From assembly GCA_003517725.1 (NCBI GenBank), contig DOZZ01000126.1, positions 5,798 to 13,492 on the forward strand: a DNA stretch of 7,695 nucleotides. Reading direction: 5' to 3'. This DNA is from Bryobacterales bacterium (GTDB lineage Bacteria > Acidobacteriota > Terriglobia > Bryobacterales > Bryobacteraceae). The notes under the pieces were generated by a model. That model did not search any database and was not told the DNA's origin. It saw only the letters and a list, made by a program, of their open reading frames with translations. Position numbers and translations under genes: made by a program. Shown piece by piece: positions 1-5,482 of this stretch. The stretch's first letter is position 1; the number at the start of each line of letters is the position of its first letter.

Positions 1-597
1 GCGCGCGGCATCGGCTGGTGGCTGTGCCTGGGCCTGTTCGCCGCAGGTTACGCGGTGCTGTTTGGGTTGGACCATCTGGGCTACCCGATCTGTCCTTCGT
101 GCTCGCACGGGCACGATCACTCGGGTTGCGCGACGCGGCTGCACGGGTTCACCACACCTATCGTGACGGCCACGGCGCTGCATGCGTTTCTGGATGGATG
201 GGGCGCGGCGTCGGCGGCCTGGGTTTCGACCTCGGGCCTGCGTCTGGCGGTGCCGGTAGCCATTTTGTTGCACAAAGTGCCGGAGGGCTTGGCGCTCGGG
301 TCGATTCTAAAAGCCTCGAACGAGTCTGAGCGTAAAGCGCTGGCGTGGGCCGTGTTTGCGGAGTTGTTTACGCTGGCGGGGGCGGGCGTGGCGCTGGGTA
401 TGGGGGCGGGCGCGTCGATGGGGCTTTGGATGAACTATGCGCTAGCCGTCGCGGGCGGCTTCTTCCTTTATCTAGGAGTGCACGCGGTACACGGCGACTG
501 GCGGCGTCACGGCGCAGGCTCGGCCGCGCTTGCCGCGGCGGGCGGCGTAGCGGCGGTGGCGATGCAGTGGGGCGCGCGGGTGATCTGGGCGTTTTAG
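1..597 (+). CDS. ZIP-family divalent metal transporter, 3' part (5' end outside the window)
   Basis: The frame is open from the first base to a TAG at 595-597, giving the last 198 codons of a protein that in this family is usually about 240-300 residues. It is an inner-membrane carrier for zinc or related divalent metals. The two ZIP metal-site signatures are present: H-A-F-L-D-G near codons 61-66 and H-K-V-P-E-G near codons 91-96, each in a hydrophobic helix. Between the first visible membrane segment and these lies a Cys/His-rich loop (C-P-S-C-S-H-G-H-D-H-S-G-C, codons 31-43), as in the variable cytoplasmic metal-binding loop of ZIPs. Two further hydrophobic helices follow, and the chain ends in W-A-F. 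The GTG at 55 is an internal codon, not the start, because conserved-looking membrane sequence precedes it. It converges on higA with a 7-base gap and no hairpin terminator. Substrate metal cannot be told. Confidence 0.86.
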   Translation, partial: ARGIGWWLCLGLFAAGYAVLFGLDHLGYPICPSCSHGHDHSGCATRLHGFTTPIVTATALHAFLDGWGAASAAWVSTSGLRLAVPVAILLHKVPEGLALGSILKASNESERKALAWAVFAELFTLAGAGVALGMGAGASMGLWMNYALAVAGGFFLYLGVHAVHGDWRRHGAGSAALAAAGGVAAVAMQWGARVIWAF

Positions 598-604
598 CGG
601 GAGA

Positions 605-1051
605 TTAGTCGGATTTCCTGGCTCGGACCGCCATCACTGCGGGAGAGAAGAATAACTCCGGTGAGACATTGAAGCGAGCGCTCAGTTTTGCTATGTGGGC
701 TTTGGACAGGGCGCGTTTCCCATTCAGCACCTCGGAGGCAACACTGGGCGTTCCGAACACATCCACCAGTTGGGCTTGCCGCAAATCATTGGCGTCCATC
801 AGATGCCGCACTATATCGAGCGGCGATGCCTTGGGTAGGGCGTAAGCTTTGTCTTCAAAATTCTCAATCAGAAGCATTAGCAACTCCGCGATGCGCTCTT
901 CTTCGACGCTTAAGTCATCCCTGCTGTCCAGGGCTTCCAATACCGCCAGACAGCGCTCGTTCTCCTCTTGGGTATGAATGACGTGCGGAAGAATGCTGGA
1001 CAGCAGAGTGCTGTATTCTTTCTCATCAACAATTTCAGCGAAGGCGCTCAT
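605..1051 (-). CDS. higA: HigA-type antitoxin with C-terminal helix-turn-helix
   Basis: A 148-residue antitoxin of the COG5499-like HigA group. Residues about 1-70 are acidic and helical (E/D-rich, with L-L-M-L-L-I-E-N) and would wrap the toxin. Residues about 76-135 form a Cro/XRE helix-turn-helix, with R-Q-A-Q-L-V-D-V-F-G as helix 2 and P-S-V-A-S-E-V-L-N-G-K-R as the recognition helix and turn. The family binds and neutralises HigB and represses the operon. I chose the ATG at 1051, not the TTG at 1060: a good Shine-Dalgarno (AAAGGAG, 1062-1068) sits 10 bases before the ATG but only one base before the TTG. The ATG overlaps the higB stop as ATGA, so the two are translationally coupled in toxin-first order, the usual HigBA arrangement. 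The probable operators are the two inverted repeats at 1385-1399 and 1448-1462. Confidence 0.88.
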   Translation of the reverse strand: MSAFAEIVDEKEYSTLLSSILPHVIHTQEENERCLAVLEALDSRDDLSVEEERIAELLMLLIENFEDKAYALPKASPLDIVRHLMDANDLRQAQLVDVFGTPSVASEVLNGKRALSKAHIAKLSARFNVSPELFFSPAVMAVRARKSD

Positions 1052-1347
1052 TTTTTCCAATCTCCTTTGTCGTACTCCGCATGCGTGAGCACGTGCTTGA
1101 TGAAAACCCTTTGGGACCTGTAGTTAATCCCCACAATCAGCCGAAAGTTATTCCCGCGAATATGGAACACCGTAAAAACCTTTGCTCCGATTGCAACTCC
1201 GTCGGCCTGCGGGTAAGTCAGCCGAACCTCCTGAAGACTCGTCCAGCGGGCACCACTCGCAATCCTGTACCAGCTTTCCAGTGCATCAGCAAGCCCGCTG
1301 TGCTTCCTGCTCGCCTCAAGAAGTTTTCTGCGGGTGACGATACGCAG
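1048..1347 (-). CDS. higB: HigB-type mRNA-interferase toxin, probable CTG start
   Basis: A basic RelE/HigB-superfamily toxin of about 99 residues (COG4680-like), expected to cut mRNA on the ribosome. Recognisable family features are R-I-V-T-R-R-K-L at the N-terminus, the core V-F-T-V-F-H-I-R-G-N-N-F-R-L-I around residues 58-71, I-N-Y-R-S-Q-R-V-F-I-K around 74-84, and the C-terminal T-H-A-E-Y-D-K-G-D-W, with H89 and Y92 candidate catalytic or RNA-contact residues. No ATG or GTG exists in the right place. The residue where the family has its initiator Met is a CTG at 1347-1345, preceded at 10 bases by a GAGAGAGG Shine-Dalgarno (1358-1365). The only other standard start, a TTG at 1455, would add 36 unrelated residues, cross a good -10 box and run toward the neighbouring gene. 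I therefore place the start at CTG. It overlaps higA by four bases. Confidence 0.82.
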   Translation of the reverse strand: MRIVTRRKLLEASRKHSGLADALESWYRIASGARWTSLQEVRLTYPQADGVAIGAKVFTVFHIRGNNFRLIVGINYRSQRVFIKHVLTHAEYDKGDWKK

Positions 1348-1357
1348 CTTGTTTTTT

Positions 1358-1365
1358 CCTCTCTC
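1358..1365 (-). promoter_or_regulatory. Ribosome binding site that supports the CTG start of higB
   Basis: Read on the minus strand this is GAGAGAGG, followed by ten bases (A-rich) and then the CTG at 1347. It is the only purine-rich Shine-Dalgarno-like tract near the point where homology to HigB begins, so it decides the start codon. Seen directly; its use is inferred. Confidence 0.55.
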
Positions 1366-1378
1366 TTGCTCTGTAACG

Positions 1379-1384
1379 AGTATA
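1379..1384 (-). promoter_or_regulatory. Putative -10 box of the higBA promoter
   Basis: The minus strand reads TATACT, five of six bases of the sigma-70 -10 consensus. No good -35 hexamer lies 16-18 bases upstream. Transcription would start near 1372, leaving a leader of about 25 bases that holds the Shine-Dalgarno and excludes any start at 1455. The inverted repeat 1385-1399 directly abuts this box, in a position where a bound repressor would block RNA polymerase. Confidence 0.45.
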
Positions 1385-1399
1385 TTCGCGTTATGCGAA
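1385..1399. promoter_or_regulatory. Candidate HigA operator 1 (inverted repeat TTCGC-N5-GCGAA)
   Basis: The plus strand reads TTCGC GTTAT GCGAA, a perfect inverted repeat with five-base arms and a five-base spacer. Its minus-strand reading matches operator 2 at 13 of 15 bases. It abuts the putative higBA -10 box. HigA-type antitoxins bind inverted repeats in their own promoters, so HigA is the natural ligand, by inference. Confidence 0.6.
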
Positions 1400-1447
1400 G
1401 TCCCACAGGGCGTCTTTGCTAAGTTATAGAACCTACTGGGAAAATAG

Positions 1448-1462
1448 TTCGCCAAACGCGAA
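1448..1462. promoter_or_regulatory. Candidate HigA operator 2 (inverted repeat TTCGC-N5-GCGAA)
   Basis: The plus strand reads TTCGC CAAAC GCGAA, with perfect five-base arms. It is almost the same as the reverse reading of the repeat at 1385-1399; only two spacer bases differ. The centres lie 63 bases apart, about six helical turns, so two bound dimers would face the same side of the DNA. A further TTCGC half-site follows at 1464-1468. It lies 20 bases before the rlmA start. Confidence 0.6.
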
Positions 1463-1468
1463 GTTCGC

Positions 1469-1474
1469 TACACT
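1469..1474 (+). promoter_or_regulatory. Possible -10 box for the rlmA-type gene
   Basis: TACACT fits the sigma-70 -10 pattern TAnnnT, and a transcript from it would begin at about 1481-1482, on the GTG itself, giving a leaderless message. A weaker alternative is TTGCTA (1416-1421) with 18 bases to GAAAAT (1440-1445), which would start inside operator 2. Neither has a strong -35 box, so the call is tentative. Confidence 0.25.
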
Positions 1475-1481
1475 CGACGGA

Positions 1482-2246
1482 GTGCTGCTATGTCCGGTCC
1501 GCGATTGTCATCTCCCGCTGCTGCGCGAAACGCAGCGCGTGCAGTGCGAGCGCGGCCATTCGTTCGATATAGCGCGCAGCGGCTACATCAACTTATTGCA
1601 GCCGCAGGACCGGCGTTCGCGCCAACCCGGCGACACGGCGGCAGCCCTGGCGGGCCGGCGAAAATTACACGATCGCGGCGTGACCGCCCCGCTGCTCGAC
1701 GCGATCGCCGCGATACTCGGCGCCGGTCCGCATGATACGGTCCTCGATGCGGGCTGCGGCGAAGGCTTCTATCTCGGCAATCTCGCGGCACGGACCGGCT
1801 GCGATGCGCATGGTGTTGACATCTCAACCGCCGCTGTAGACCTCGCCGCAAAACGCTATCCGGGGTGTGAGTGGATCGTAGCCAACGCCGATCGCTTCGT
1901 GCCCTACGTCGACCGCGCGTTTTCGATGATCCTGTCGATCACGGCGCGTAGGAACACGCCCGAGTTCCGGCGCGTCCTGCGCCCAGGCGGCCGCTTACTG
2001 GTGGCTGTCCCGGCGCCCGACGATCTGGCGGAACTGCGCGGCGTAGGACGCGATCGCGTCGAACGCGCCATCGAAACCTTCACGCCCGATTTCACCGTGA
2101 TCAAGCAGAGCCGCGTGACGACCACGGCCGATCTGGACGTAGCCGCCGTCGAGGACGTTCTGTTTTCAATTTACCGGCCCATGCGCGCGCAGCCCATAAC
2201 GGCCATGCGCGTGACGTTTAGTCTCGACCTGCTGCTGTTCGGTTGA
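1482..2246 (+). CDS. RlmA-type 23S rRNA (guanine-N1) methyltransferase
   Basis: A SAM-dependent methyltransferase of the RlmA (RrmA/TlrB) family, which methylates N1 of G745 or G748 in helix 35 of 23S rRNA. From the GTG at 1482 it has 254 residues. An N-terminal zinc ribbon uses C4, C9, C22 and H26, then comes the family block G-H-S-F-D-I-A-R-S-G-Y-I-N-L-L (25-39) with P-G-D near 49-51. The Rossmann domain shows motif I V-L-D-A-G-C-G-E-G (87-95), the acidic residue in G-V-D-I-S (111-115), and R-P-G-G-R-L-L-V-A-V-P (167-177). The first Cys pair is spaced CX4C rather than the CX2C of the E. coli enzyme. The frame runs back to a TTG at 1416, but homology begins at the GTG. It diverges from higBA and its start lies next to a candidate HigA operator. 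Which guanine it modifies cannot be told, so no symbol is given. Confidence 0.84.
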   Translation: MLLCPVRDCHLPLLRETQRVQCERGHSFDIARSGYINLLQPQDRRSRQPGDTAAALAGRRKLHDRGVTAPLLDAIAAILGAGPHDTVLDAGCGEGFYLGNLAARTGCDAHGVDISTAAVDLAAKRYPGCEWIVANADRFVPYVDRAFSMILSITARRNTPEFRRVLRPGGRLLVAVPAPDDLAELRGVGRDRVERAIETFTPDFTVIKQSRVTTTADLDVAAVEDVLFSIYRPMRAQPITAMRVTFSLDLLLFG

Positions 2247-2250
2247 AGGT

Positions 2251-4323
2251 TCACGGATGGTACTGGCGCGCGGTGTGCCCCTTGAGCTGTGAGCGGTAAA
2301 AATAGACCTCACGCAGGTCACCGGTGGTGTAGCGACGAGCCTGATCGTTGAAGTGCGGCGACTCCGGATGCCCGCTTTCACCGCCGGCCGTGACAGCGAA
2401 GGCGCGCACCTTTTCCCCAAACTCGACCACCGCCACGAAGCTATTGCCGCTGGTGCCGTACCACTTCTTAGTGCCCGGATACGGCCCCGCGCCGAAGGAT
2501 GCCAGCGAACCCCATATACCCGAAGTGAAACCGACCGGCAAGCTGGGCTGCGCGTCATTAAAAGGTTGGACGATATCGCCGGTAAGCCGCTGGTATCGAT
2601 TGATGTCGCCCCAGGCCGTGCGCCATGTACCGAAGTCGGCCTGCAGCCGGTCGGACGCGGCCGCCAACGATTGCAGCAGTTGTTGCGGTGTCGCGTTGGC
2701 TGCTTCGCCACCCATGCGGCGGCGCAGATCGTCGCCCCAGAACACCGCCAGCGAAGTGGGCACGGACGCCACGCCCCAGCGCAGATCCCACCGGCGCAGA
2801 GCGTCGACCTGCTCCTTCAACGAACTTTTAAGAGGATCGCCAGCCTGCTCCCAGGCTTGCACCAGCGCGGCGATAGGTTTCTCGAACCACGGCAGATAGC
2901 TGTCGTAGGAGGCGGCAATCAGCGATTCCAGCGTGAAATTATTTTTGTTTTGCAGCACGCGAATGGCATGCAGCCCGCGCGCCGATTCACCGCCGGTCTC
3001 CACATACTTCGGATAGTCCTGCTGCTTGGGACTGCTCGCGCCGGCGGCGGACCAGGGCCAGTTGTTGCTGTTGTAGAGCCAGCCGCTCGCCGGGTTCAGC
3101 AAATGCGGCGTCTCCTCGACGGACAAGAGCCCGTGCCACTCGGTCGCGGGATCGCTGCCGTCCACCGGCTGCGTGAAATCGAAGCGCGTGTCGCGGCGCG
3201 GAATAAAATTGCCATGGAAATAGGCGATGTTGCCGGAGGCGTCGGCAAAGATGGTGTTGTTGCTCGAATCGGCCTGCAGCTCCATGGTGCGGCGGAAGGC
3301 CTGGTAATCGCGGGCTTTGGTGCGCGTGTAGGATTGCGTCAGCGCCTCAATGGGCTTCTGCATCAGGCGCACGCTAACCCATTTGCCGCCGGCCTCGCGC
3401 ACGATCGGGCCGTGATGCGTGCGGTAGACCGTAAATTTCTTCTGCGCCATACCGCCGGCGGTGCGGTACGGGACCGTGATCTCTGTTGCGATTAGCGGGC
3501 GCCATCCGTCGCCGTACTTGTAATAGAAGCGGCCGCCGCGGCGCTCAACCGTTTCGAGATACTCGTCGATGGCGTCTACGCCGCTCGACGTGTGCATCCA
3601 CCCGGCGCGATCGTTGAAGCCCTGGTAGATGAAAAATTGGCCCCAGGTCGCCGCGCCGTACGCATTCAGCCCTTCGGCGCTGACCATCTGCAGCTCGGAG
3701 CGAAAGAAAAACGTAGTGTGCGGATTGATCAGCAGCAGTGCATGATGCCCGGCCGTGTTGGAGGGCGCGATGGCGATGCCGTTCGAACCCGTGGGCTCGG
3801 CGTCTGCCAATACTGTTTGCGCAACAGCGTGCTTGCCGTAGAACGCCTCGAGTTGCGCCAGGTTGACGCGCTCAATGTCGCCGCCGATGCTGCCTTCGGT
3901 GAAGCTCAGCGCCATCCAGGGCTCGAAATGGTGGATCACACGCGGCTTCACCTCGGGATGCCGCGCCAGGTAATAATTCAGGCCGTCGGCGAACGCGTTC
4001 ATGAGGGCCTGCAGCCACGGCGGACTGGCGGCATATTGGCGCCGCAGTGCGGCCGGGTCGATGAACAGCCTCATGCGCAGGTCCTGGTAAAGCTTCGACT
4101 CGCCCTCGGCCTCGGCCAGACGGCCCATGGCGTTGATGTAATTCGTCTCGACGCGATTGAAATCGTCTTCGGCCTGGGCATACAAAGCGCCGAAAACGGC
4201 GTCCGCGTCGGTCTTGCCGTAGACGTGCGCGATGCCCCAGTCGTCGCGAATGATCGTGACATCGCGGGGCGAGGCGGAGACGCCTAGGGAGACGACAGCC
4301 AGGAGCAGAACCAGTTTTTGCAT
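2251..4323 (-). CDS. Secreted penicillin-acylase-family (peptidase S45) Ntn amidohydrolase
   Basis: A 690-residue precursor of the penicillin/acyl-homoserine-lactone acylase family, which matures by autocatalytic cleavage into alpha and beta chains and hydrolyses amide bonds of acylated substrates. Residues 1-17 are a signal peptide (basic start, L-L-L-A-V-V core, V-S-A cleavage site), so it should be exported. The alpha region carries I-I-R-D-D-W-G-I-A-H-V-Y (24-35) and Q-A-E-D-D-F-N-R (50-57). The beta chain would begin at the nucleophile Ser180 in T-G-S-N-G. His202 in N-P-H is beta-23, the position of the PvdQ active-site His, and Asn355/356 in S-S-N-N-T with G-N-I-A-Y-F-H-G-N is the likely oxyanion Asn. 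The frame continues upstream to 4614, but that part is antisense to DUF2277, so the ATG at 4323 next to the signal peptide is used. It converges on the methyltransferase with a four-base gap. Substrate is unknown; AHL quenching is only one option. Confidence 0.88.
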   Translation of the reverse strand: MQKLVLLLAVVSLGVSASPRDVTIIRDDWGIAHVYGKTDADAVFGALYAQAEDDFNRVETNYINAMGRLAEAEGESKLYQDLRMRLFIDPAALRRQYAASPPWLQALMNAFADGLNYYLARHPEVKPRVIHHFEPWMALSFTEGSIGGDIERVNLAQLEAFYGKHAVAQTVLADAEPTGSNGIAIAPSNTAGHHALLLINPHTTFFFRSELQMVSAEGLNAYGAATWGQFFIYQGFNDRAGWMHTSSGVDAIDEYLETVERRGGRFYYKYGDGWRPLIATEITVPYRTAGGMAQKKFTVYRTHHGPIVREAGGKWVSVRLMQKPIEALTQSYTRTKARDYQAFRRTMELQADSSNNTIFADASGNIAYFHGNFIPRRDTRFDFTQPVDGSDPATEWHGLLSVEETPHLLNPASGWLYNSNNWPWSAAGASSPKQQDYPKYVETGGESARGLHAIRVLQNKNNFTLESLIAASYDSYLPWFEKPIAALVQAWEQAGDPLKSSLKEQVDALRRWDLRWGVASVPTSLAVFWGDDLRRRMGGEAANATPQQLLQSLAAASDRLQADFGTWRTAWGDINRYQRLTGDIVQPFNDAQPSLPVGFTSGIWGSLASFGAGPYPGTKKWYGTSGNSFVAVVEFGEKVRAFAVTAGGESGHPESPHFNDQARRYTTGDLREVYFYRSQLKGHTARQYHP

Positions 4324-4381
4324 GGCGCAATTTCCGTTAGTGTACGCTGCCGCTCGCGATAAAATCCTAAGCGGGAACCGC
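4324..4381. promoter_or_regulatory. Divergent promoter region between the acylase and DUF2277 genes
   Basis: Only 58 bases separate the two starts. On the plus strand TTAGTG (4337-4342), 17 bases and TAAAAT (4360-4365, five of six -10 bases) could drive DUF2277 with a start near 4372 and a leader of about ten bases. On the minus strand TACACT (4344-4339) could serve the acylase, with GGA ten bases before its ATG. The two candidates overlap, so they would compete for polymerase. The -35 boxes are weak. Confidence 0.35.
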
Positions 4382-4654
4382 ATCTGCCGGAATATCAAAA
4401 ACCTGTTCAACTTCGATCCGCCCATCACGGATGATGAGGTTCGCGCCGCCGCGCTCCAGTTCGTTAGAAAGATCAGCGGGCTGAACAAGCCGTCGAAGGT
4501 TAATGAACTGGCGTTCCTAACGGCGGTCGACGAGACTGCGGATGTTTCGAAGCGCCTGCTTCGTTCGCTCGAAACCAACGCACCGCCGAAGAATCGCGAG
4601 GAAGAGGCGGCCAAGGCTAAAGCTCGTGGCGCCGCAAGATTCGGCGTGCGCTAG
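4382..4654 (+). CDS. DUF2277 family protein with an ATC at the usual start position
   Basis: A 90-residue soluble protein that I recognise as DUF2277, a family of unknown function of about this length. The hallmarks are C-R-N-I-K at the very N-terminus, then F-N-F-D-P-P (9-14), R-A-A-A-L-Q-F-V-R-K (21-30), K-P-S-K (36-39) and the charged tail E-E-E-A-A-K-A-K-A-R. Family members normally start M-C-R-N-I-K. Here the codon in place of ATG is ATC (4382-4384). The frame is open upstream with an ATG at 4322 and a GTG at 4340, which would add 20 or 14 residues unlike the family. A candidate -10 box at 4360-4365 would put the transcript start after both. Either the gene uses a near-cognate AUC start, or a start mutation has been rescued by an upstream codon. 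It is divergent from the acylase and 61 bases before the secreted protein gene. Confidence 0.8.
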   Translation: MCRNIKNLFNFDPPITDDEVRAAALQFVRKISGLNKPSKVNELAFLTAVDETADVSKRLLRSLETNAPPKNREEEAAKAKARGAARFGVR

Positions 4655-4667
4655 TAGCTTTTTACTA

Positions 4668-4696
4668 TTGCTCTCACGCCACGCCCCCAGTAAACT
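4668..4696 (+). promoter_or_regulatory. Candidate sigma-70 promoter for the small secreted protein
   Basis: TTGCTC (4668-4673), exactly 17 bases and TAAACT (4691-4696) form a moderate promoter (three of six and four of six consensus bases). It would start near 4703, just before the GGAGG at 4706-4710 that sits five bases before the ATG at 4716. A weak TAGTA/TACTA hairpin with T-rich loop at 4652-4667, over the DUF2277 stop, may or may not separate the two units. Confidence 0.35.
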
Positions 4697-4715
4697 CGGC
4701 CCACTGGAGGGTTTT

Positions 4716-5093
4716 ATGAAAAGCCGTTTTGCCGCTGCTGCAGTGCTTGTGATGACCGGTTCGCTGGGGTTGGCGGCGCCCGCCGCGAGCGAACAGAAAA
4801 CCGTCACCGGATGGGTGCTCGACTCGGCCTGTGCGTTCACCAAAGGATTGAGCAAGCCGATCAGCCCGGATTGCGCTCTGGCCTGCGCTAAAGCGGGTTC
4901 GCCGCTGGTGATTCTGCGGGACGACGGCTCGATTTATTGGCCGATCTCCGAAGCCACGCCGGCGGGCAGCCAGAATGCGCGGCTTCGGCCCTTTGCCGGC
5001 AAGCGCGTGACCGCCACTGGAAAGGTATTTGCGCGCGGCGGGTCTTCAGCCATTGTGCTCGAAAAAGTCAGCGCGGCCGGCGCCGCGAAGTAG
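4716..5093 (+). CDS. Small secreted protein of unknown function with a conserved Cys pattern
   Basis: A 125-residue exported protein. The start is firm: ATG at 4716 with GGAGG five bases upstream. Residues 1-25 are a clear signal peptide (K and R, a long Ala/Val/Leu core, A-P-A-A-S before E-Q-K), so the mature chain is about 100 residues. It carries G-W-V-L-D-S-A-C (32-39), then C53 and C57 in C-A-L-A-C, a beta-rich stretch with L-V-I-L-R-D-D-G-S-I-Y-W-P-I (64-77), and L-R-P-F-A-G-K-R-V-T-A-T-G-K-V (90-104). I recall this G-x-x-x-D-S-x-C then C-x3-C then F-A-G-K-x-V-x-V-x-G layout from small OB-like secreted proteins common in Acidobacteriota, but know no function. The spaced cysteines could form a disulfide or bind metal. 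It abuts the decayed MFS gene stop to stop. Confidence 0.78.
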   Translation: MKSRFAAAAVLVMTGSLGLAAPAASEQKTVTGWVLDSACAFTKGLSKPISPDCALACAKAGSPLVILRDDGSIYWPISEATPAGSQNARLRPFAGKRVTATGKVFARGGSSAIVLEKVSAAGAAK

Positions 5094-5482
5094 CTAGCCC
5101 GCCGCTTCGGACGGATACTTCGGCAACCCGAGATAGAGCGCGGCCGAGCAACGCGCCGGTGACCAGGCGGCCGGCGAAGCTGAAAAATCCCAGGGCGGAC
5201 GCGACGTAGGCTGCGTGCTGCTGGCTGATGCCGCGGTCCGTAAGCAACGGCGACAGATGGGTAATGGCGCCGTTCACGCTGAGTGAACCCAAAAACGCCG
5301 AAAGACGCCGAGACGGATTGGCGGTCCCAGCCGAATTCGAGCGTGAGCGGTTTCAGGAACGTACTGAAGGTGAAAACCATCAACGAGCCGAAGCCGACCA
5401 TCACGCCGAAGAACGCGGCGACCACCACGCGCCAGTCTTCCGCGTCCTCTTCGGGAGCGGCCCTAGCTGCGAACGTAGCCAT
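5094..5482 (-). pseudogene. Decayed MFS transporter with two internal deletions
   Basis: Three pieces of one major-facilitator protein lie in order but in different frames. Piece 1 starts at the ATG at 5482 (M-A-T-F-A-A-R) with an acidic lead and a first membrane helix (V-A-A-F-F-G-V-M-V-G-F-G), then F-L-K-P-L and F-G-W-D-R-Q-S-V-S-A-S-F, where helix 2 should begin; it derails near 5290. Piece 2, one frame over (about 5292-5150), reads S-V-N-G-A-I-T-H-L-S-P-L-L-T-D-R-G-I-S and A-G-R-L-V-T-G, which belongs near helices 7-8. Piece 3, in another frame, reads A-A-L-Y-L-G-L-P-K-Y-P-S-E-A-A-G then TAG at 5096-5094, a typical MFS C-terminus after helix 12. About 130 codons remain of the roughly 400 expected. 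The start overlaps the selenoprotein 3' end by 20 bases, so it was probably its operon partner. Confidence 0.75.

Noticed and set aside
1490..1735. An 81-codon plus-strand frame from ATG 1490 with GGAG seven bases upstream
   Set aside because: It has good spacing by chance, but the product is Arg/Pro/Ala-rich and overlaps the methyltransferase zinc ribbon in another frame.
2353..3495. A 380-codon plus-strand open frame, with further long plus-strand frames at 3592-4287 and 2348-2899
   Set aside because: They lie antisense to the acylase gene, whose frame shows clear catalytic motifs. Their translations are Arg/Gly/Ala-rich with no family features, as GC-rich shadows are.
4324..4614. Upstream 97-codon extension of the acylase frame
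   Set aside because: A signal peptide begins at the ATG at 4323, and the extension is antisense to DUF2277 with no recognisable content.
4652..4667. TAGTA-GCTTTT-TACTA hairpin over the DUF2277 stop as a terminator
   Set aside because: Only five mostly A-T pairs and no U-tract after the stem; too weak to call.
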